A DNA stretch of 64,000 nucleotides from Rattus norvegicus (Eukaryota > Chordata > Mammalia > Rodentia > Muridae): positions 1 through 64,000 of the forward strand of contig NW_026947409.1 in NCBI RefSeq assembly GCF_036323735.1, read 5' to 3'. Below are positions 59,628 to 64,000 of this stretch, piece after piece (the stretch's first letter is position 1; every line of letters begins with the position of its first letter). The position numbers and the translations under genes are program-made. The notes beneath the pieces were generated by a model. It saw only the letters and a program-made list of their open reading frames with translations. It was not told the origin of the DNA and did not search any database.

Positions 59628-60137
59628 AGAAAAAAACAGACCAGATAAACAGTTCTCTGCACCCAAGTCCTGTGGGAGGGAGAGTTAAACCTTCAGAGAG
59701 GCAGACACTCCTGGGAAACCAGAAGAGACTGCACTTTGCACACACATCTCGGACGCCAGAGGAAAACACCAAACGCCATCTGGAACCCTGGTGCACTGAA
59801 GCTCCCAGAAACGGCGGCACAGATCTTCCTGGTTGCTGTCGCCCTAGAAAGCTTGTGGGCAGCACACCGCGAGCAAACTTGAGCCTCGGGACCACAGGTA
59901 AGACCAACTTCTCTACTGCAAGAGACCTGCCTGGTGAACTCAAGACACAGGCCCACAGGAACAGCTGAAGACCTGTAGAGAGGAAAAACTACACGCCCGA
60001 AAACAGAACACTCTGTCCATATAACAGGCTGAAAGAAAACAGGGAAACAGGTCTACAGCACTCCTGACACACAGGCTTATAGGGCAGTCTAGCCACTGTC
60101 AGAAATAGCAGAACAAAGTAACACTAGAGATAATCTG
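59628..60137 (+). promoter_or_regulatory. L1-3 5'UTR (5'-truncated)
   Basis: Matches L1-2 from its 'cagaccggataaacagttc' word onward, through the B-like 'ctagccactgtcagaaatag' segment before ORF1. The 98-codon frame (59672-59968) and its antisense are leader-derived. Confidence 0.78.
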
Positions 60138-61190
60138 ATGCCGAGAGGCAAGCGCAGGAACCCAAGCAACAGAAACCAAGACTACATGGCATCATCGGAG
60201 CCCAATTCTCCCATCAAAACAAATATGGAATATCCAAACACACCAGAAAAGCAAGATCTAGTTTCAAAATCATATTTGATCATGATGTTGGAGGACTTCA
60301 AGAAAGACATGAAGAACTCCTTTAGAGAACAAGTAGAAGCCCGTAGAGAGGAGACACAAAAATCCCTGAAAGAATTCCAGGAAAACGCAATCAAACAGTT
60401 GAAGGAATTAAAAAATGGAAATAGAAGCAATCAAGAAAGAACACATGGAAAAAACCCTGGATATAGAAAACAAAAAGAAGAGACAAGGAGCTGTAGATAC
60501 AAGCTTCACCAACAGAATACAAAAGATGGAAGAGAGAATCTCAAGAGCAGAAGATTCCATAGAAATCATTGACTCAACTGTCAAAGATAACGTAAAGCGG
60601 AAAAAGCTACTGGTTCAAAACATACAGGAAATCCAGGACTCAATGTGAAGATGAAACATAAGGATAATAGGTATAGAAGAGAGGGAAGACTCCCAGTTCA
60701 AAGGACCAGTAAATATCTTCAACAAAATCATAGAAGAAAACTTCCCTAAGCTAAAAAAAGAGATACCCATAGGCATACAAGAAGCCTACAGAACTCCAAA
60801 TAGATTGGACCAGAAAAGAAACACCTCCCGTCACATAATTGTCAAAACACCAAACGCACAAAATAAAGAATATTAAAAGCAGTAAGAGAAAAAGCTGAAG
60901 TAACATATAAAGGCAGACCTATTAGAATCACACCAGACTTTTCGCCAGAAACCATGAAGGCCAGAAGATCCTGGACTGATGTCATACAGACCCTAAGAGA
61001 ACACAAATGCCAGCCCAGGTTACTGTATCCTGCAAAACTATCAATTAACATAGATAGAGAAACCAAGATATTCCATGACAAAACCAAATTTACAGAATAT
61101 CATTCTACAAATCCAGCACTACAAAGGAAAATAAATGGTAAAGCCCAACATAAGGAGGCAAGCTATACTCTAGAAGAAGCAAGAAACTAA
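60138..61190 (+). pseudogene. L1-3 ORF1, multiply disrupted
   Basis: ATG 60138 to TAA 61188-61190, about 350 codons if indels are ignored. The start reads MPRGKRRNPSNRNQ, with Ala2 changed. One A is gained near 60411 (frameshift), AGA to TGA occurs at 60646-60648, and 4 bases are lost near 60868. The coiled-coil repeat zone is the shortest of the three. The C-terminal block (60954-61190) is open. Confidence 0.92.
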
Positions 61191-61249
61191 TCGTCTTGGC
61201 AACAAAACAAAGAGAATGAAAGCACACAAACATAACCTCACATCCAAAT

Positions 61250-64000
61250 ATGAATAAAACAGGAAGCAATAATCACTATTCCTTAATATCTCTCAACATC
61301 AATGGCCTCAACTTCCCAATAAAAAGACATAGATTAACAAACTGGATACACAACGAGGAGCCTGCATTCTGCTGCCTACAGGAAACACACCTCAGAGAGA
61401 AAGACAGACACTACCTCAGAGTGAAAGGCTGAAAAACAACTTTCCAAGCAAATGGTCGGAAGAAGCAAGCTGGAGTAGCCATTCTAATATCAAATGAAAT
61501 CAATTTTCAACTAAAAGTCATCAAAAAAGATAAGGAAGGACACTTCATATTCACCAAAGGAAAAACCACCAAATGAACACTCAATCTTATATATCTATGC
61601 CCCAAATATAAGGGCAATACATATGTAAAATAAACCTTACTAAAGCTCAAAACACACATTGCACCTCACACAATAATATTAGGAGATTTCAACACCCCAC
61701 TCTCATCAATGGACAGATCATGGAAACAGAAATTAAACAGAGACGTAGACAGACTAAGAGAAGTCATGAGCCAAATAGACTTAACGGATATTTATAGAAC
61801 ATTCTCTCCTAAAGCAAAAGGATATACCTTCTTCTCAGCTCCTCATGGTACTTTCTCTAAAATTGACCATATAATTGGTCAAAAAACGGGCCTCAACAGG
61901 TACAGAAAGATAGAAATTATCCCATGCGTGCTATCGGACCACCACGGCCGATGTTATTCAATAACAATAAGGGAAGAATGCCCACATATACGTGGAAATT
62001 TAACAATGCTCTACTCAATGATAACCTGGTCAAGGAAGAAATAAAGAAAGAAATTAAAGACTTTTTAGAATTTAATGAAAATGAATGTACAACATTCTCC
62101 AACTTATGGGACACAATGAAAGCTGTGCTAAGAGGAAAACTCATAGCGCTGAGTTACTGCAGAAAGAAACAGGAAAGAGCATATGTCAGCAGCTTAACAG
62201 CACACCTAAAAGTTCTAGAACAAAAAGAAGCAAATACACGCAGGAGGAGTAGAAGGCAGGAAATAATCAAACTCAGAGCTTTAATCAACCAAGTAGAAAC
62301 AAAAAGGACCATAGAAAGAATCAACAGAACCAAAAGTTGGTTCATTGAGAAAATCAACAAGATAGATAAACCCTTAGCCAGACTAACGAGAGGACACAGA
62401 GAGTGCGTCCAAATTAACAAAATCAGAAATTAAAAGCAAGACATAACAACAGATTCAGAGGAAATTCAAAAAAATCATCAGATCTTACTATAAAAGCCTA
62501 TATTCAACAAAACTTGAAAATCTACAGGAAATGGACATTTCCTAGACAGAATCCAGGTAATGAAGTTAAATCAGGAACAGATAAACCAGTTAAACAACCC
62601 CATAAATCCTAAGGAAACAGAAGCAGTCATTAAAGTTCTCCCAACCAAAATGTGCCCAGGTCCAGACGGGTTTAGTGTAGAATTCTATCAAAACTTCATA
62701 GAAGACCTCATACAATATTATCCAAACTATTCCACAAAATTGAAACAGATGGATCACTATCGAATTCCTTCTATGAAGGCACAATTACTTTTATACCTAA
62801 ACCACACAAAGACCCAACAAAAAGAGAACTTCAGACCAACTTCCCTTATGAATATCAACGCTAAAAAACTCAATAAATATCTGGCAATCCGAATCCAAGA
62901 GCACATCAAAACAATCATCCACCATGATCAAGTAGGCTTCATCCCAGGTTTGCAGGGATGGTTTAATATACGGAAAACCATCAATGTGATCAATTATATA
63001 AACAAACTGAAAGAACAAAACCAAATGATCATTTCATTAGATGCTGAGAAAGCATTTGACAAAATTCAACACCCCTTCATGATAAAAGTCCTAGAAAGAA
63101 TAGGAATTCAAATCCCATACCTAAACAAAGTAAAAGCCATATACAGCAAACCAGTTGCTAATATTAAACTAAATGGAGAGAAACTTGAAACAATCCCACT
63201 AAAATCAGAGACTAGACAAGGCTGCCTACTTATTCAATATAGTTCTTGAAATTCTAGCCAGAGCAATCAGACAACAAAAGGAGGTCAAGGGGATACCGAT
63301 CCAAAAAGAAGAAGTCAAGATATCACTATTTGCAGATGATATGATAGTATATTTAAGTGATCACAAAAGTTCCACCAGACAACTACTAAAGATGATAAAC
63401 AACTTCAGCAAAGTGGCTGGGTATAAAATTAACTCAAGTAAATCAGTAGCCTTCCTCTGCACAAAAGAGAAACAAGCCGAGAAAGAAATTAGGGAAACAA
63501 CACACTTCATAATAGACCCAAATAATATAAAGTACCTCGGTGTGACTTTAACCAAGCAAGTAAAAGATCTGTACAATAAGAACTTCAAGACACTGAAGAA
63601 AGAAATTGAAGAAGACCTCAGAAGATGGAAAGATCTCCCATGCTCATTGATTGGCGGGATTAATATAGTAAAAATGGCCATTCTACCAAAAGCGATCTAC
63701 AGAGTCAATGCAATCCCCATCAAAATACCAATCCAATTCTTCAAAGAGTTAGACAGAACAATTTGAAAATTCATCTGGAATAACAAAAAACCCAGGATAG
63801 CTAAAACTATCCTCAACAATAAAAGGACTTCAGGGAGAATCACTATCCCTGATATCAAGCAGTATTACAGAGCAATAGTGATAAAAACTGCATGGTATTG
63901 GTACAGAGACAGACAGATAGACCAATGGAATAGAATTGAAGACCCAGAAATGAACCCACACACCTATGGTCACTTGATTTTTTACAAAGGAGCCAAAACC
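61250..64000 (+). pseudogene. L1-3 ORF2, partial and multiply disrupted
   Basis: The start reads MNKTGSNNHYSLISLNINGL. TGG to TGA at 61430-61432 ends the first block, and short deletions follow near 61573 and 61950. GAA to TAA occurs near 62431. Indels occur around 62530-62760, and an 11-nt loss near 63226 removes part of the 'cactctctccctac' word before the RT active site. FADD is at 63329-63340. TGC to TGA occurs at 63764-63766. The frame then leaves the window. Motif order is normal, so the identity is secure. Confidence 0.92.

Larger units (their letters stand above)
59628..64000 (+). mobile_element. L1-3: long rat LINE-1, cut by window end
   Basis: Plus strand: a 5'UTR starting about 50 bp further in than L1-2, ORF1 (60138-61190), 59-bp spacer, and ORF2 from 61250 to the window end (about 917 codons' worth). 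It carries many stops and indels and is the most decayed of the three long copies. The 3' end lies outside the window, so the target-site duplication cannot be assessed. Confidence 0.94.

Overview
This is mammalian intergenic or intronic DNA from a murid, almost certainly the rat (Rattus). Diagnostic features are young ID SINEs (BC1/tRNA-Ala-derived, minus-strand and plus-strand copies with A-tails and target-site duplications), rat-type L1 elements with ORF1, a 59-bp spacer and ORF2, and abundant B1/B2/B3/B4 SINEs. The sequence is AT-rich, with long microsatellites. I see no intact host protein-coding gene, no rRNA or functional tRNA gene, and nothing bacterial such as operons or CRISPR. Every long open frame is L1-derived or looks incidental.

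Layout. 1-2937: copy A of a duplicated segment whose partner, copy B, lies in the same orientation at 55489-58230. Copy A alone carries a young ID insertion. 3047-9517: near full-length L1 on the minus strand (L1-1). 9524-15360: a tandem array of a ~2.25-kb unit present as two whole copies and one partial copy. 15360-25790: old diverged DNA with an L2 fragment, an ancient L1 fragment split by a SINE, B1/B2/B4 SINEs and a (GT)n tract. 25795-27320: two exons and the intervening intron of a broken, unprocessed Xpr1-like (phosphate exporter) pseudogene. 28800-31100: a SINE cluster. 31495-37730: second long L1, plus strand (L1-2), with a recognisable decayed target-site duplication. 38290-40520: older minus-strand L1 5' half containing an (AT)n(AC)n microsatellite. 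45495-49100: older L1 with an inverted left arm and a scrambled right arm. 51840-52890 and 53540-54600: two old L1 3' ends. 55489-58230: duplication copy B. 59628-64000: third long L1, plus strand (L1-3), cut by the window end.

How the parts relate. The window is best read as a record of retrotransposition and duplication. All three long L1 copies are disrupted by nonsense codons and indels, so none should be autonomous. L1-1 is inverted relative to L1-2 and L1-3, giving 6-kb inverted and direct repeats that could recombine. ORF1 length differs between the three copies (about 380, 357 and 350 codons), mainly in the coiled-coil repeat zone. The tandem array and the A/B duplication each carry a lineage-specific ID insertion that orders events in time.

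I found no convincing new functional system. The items most worth a second look are the Xpr1-like pseudogene, the 2.25-kb tandem array, the A/B duplication with its ID insertion, and the scrambled L1. Family names come from recognising consensus patterns by eye; no alignment or database search was run.
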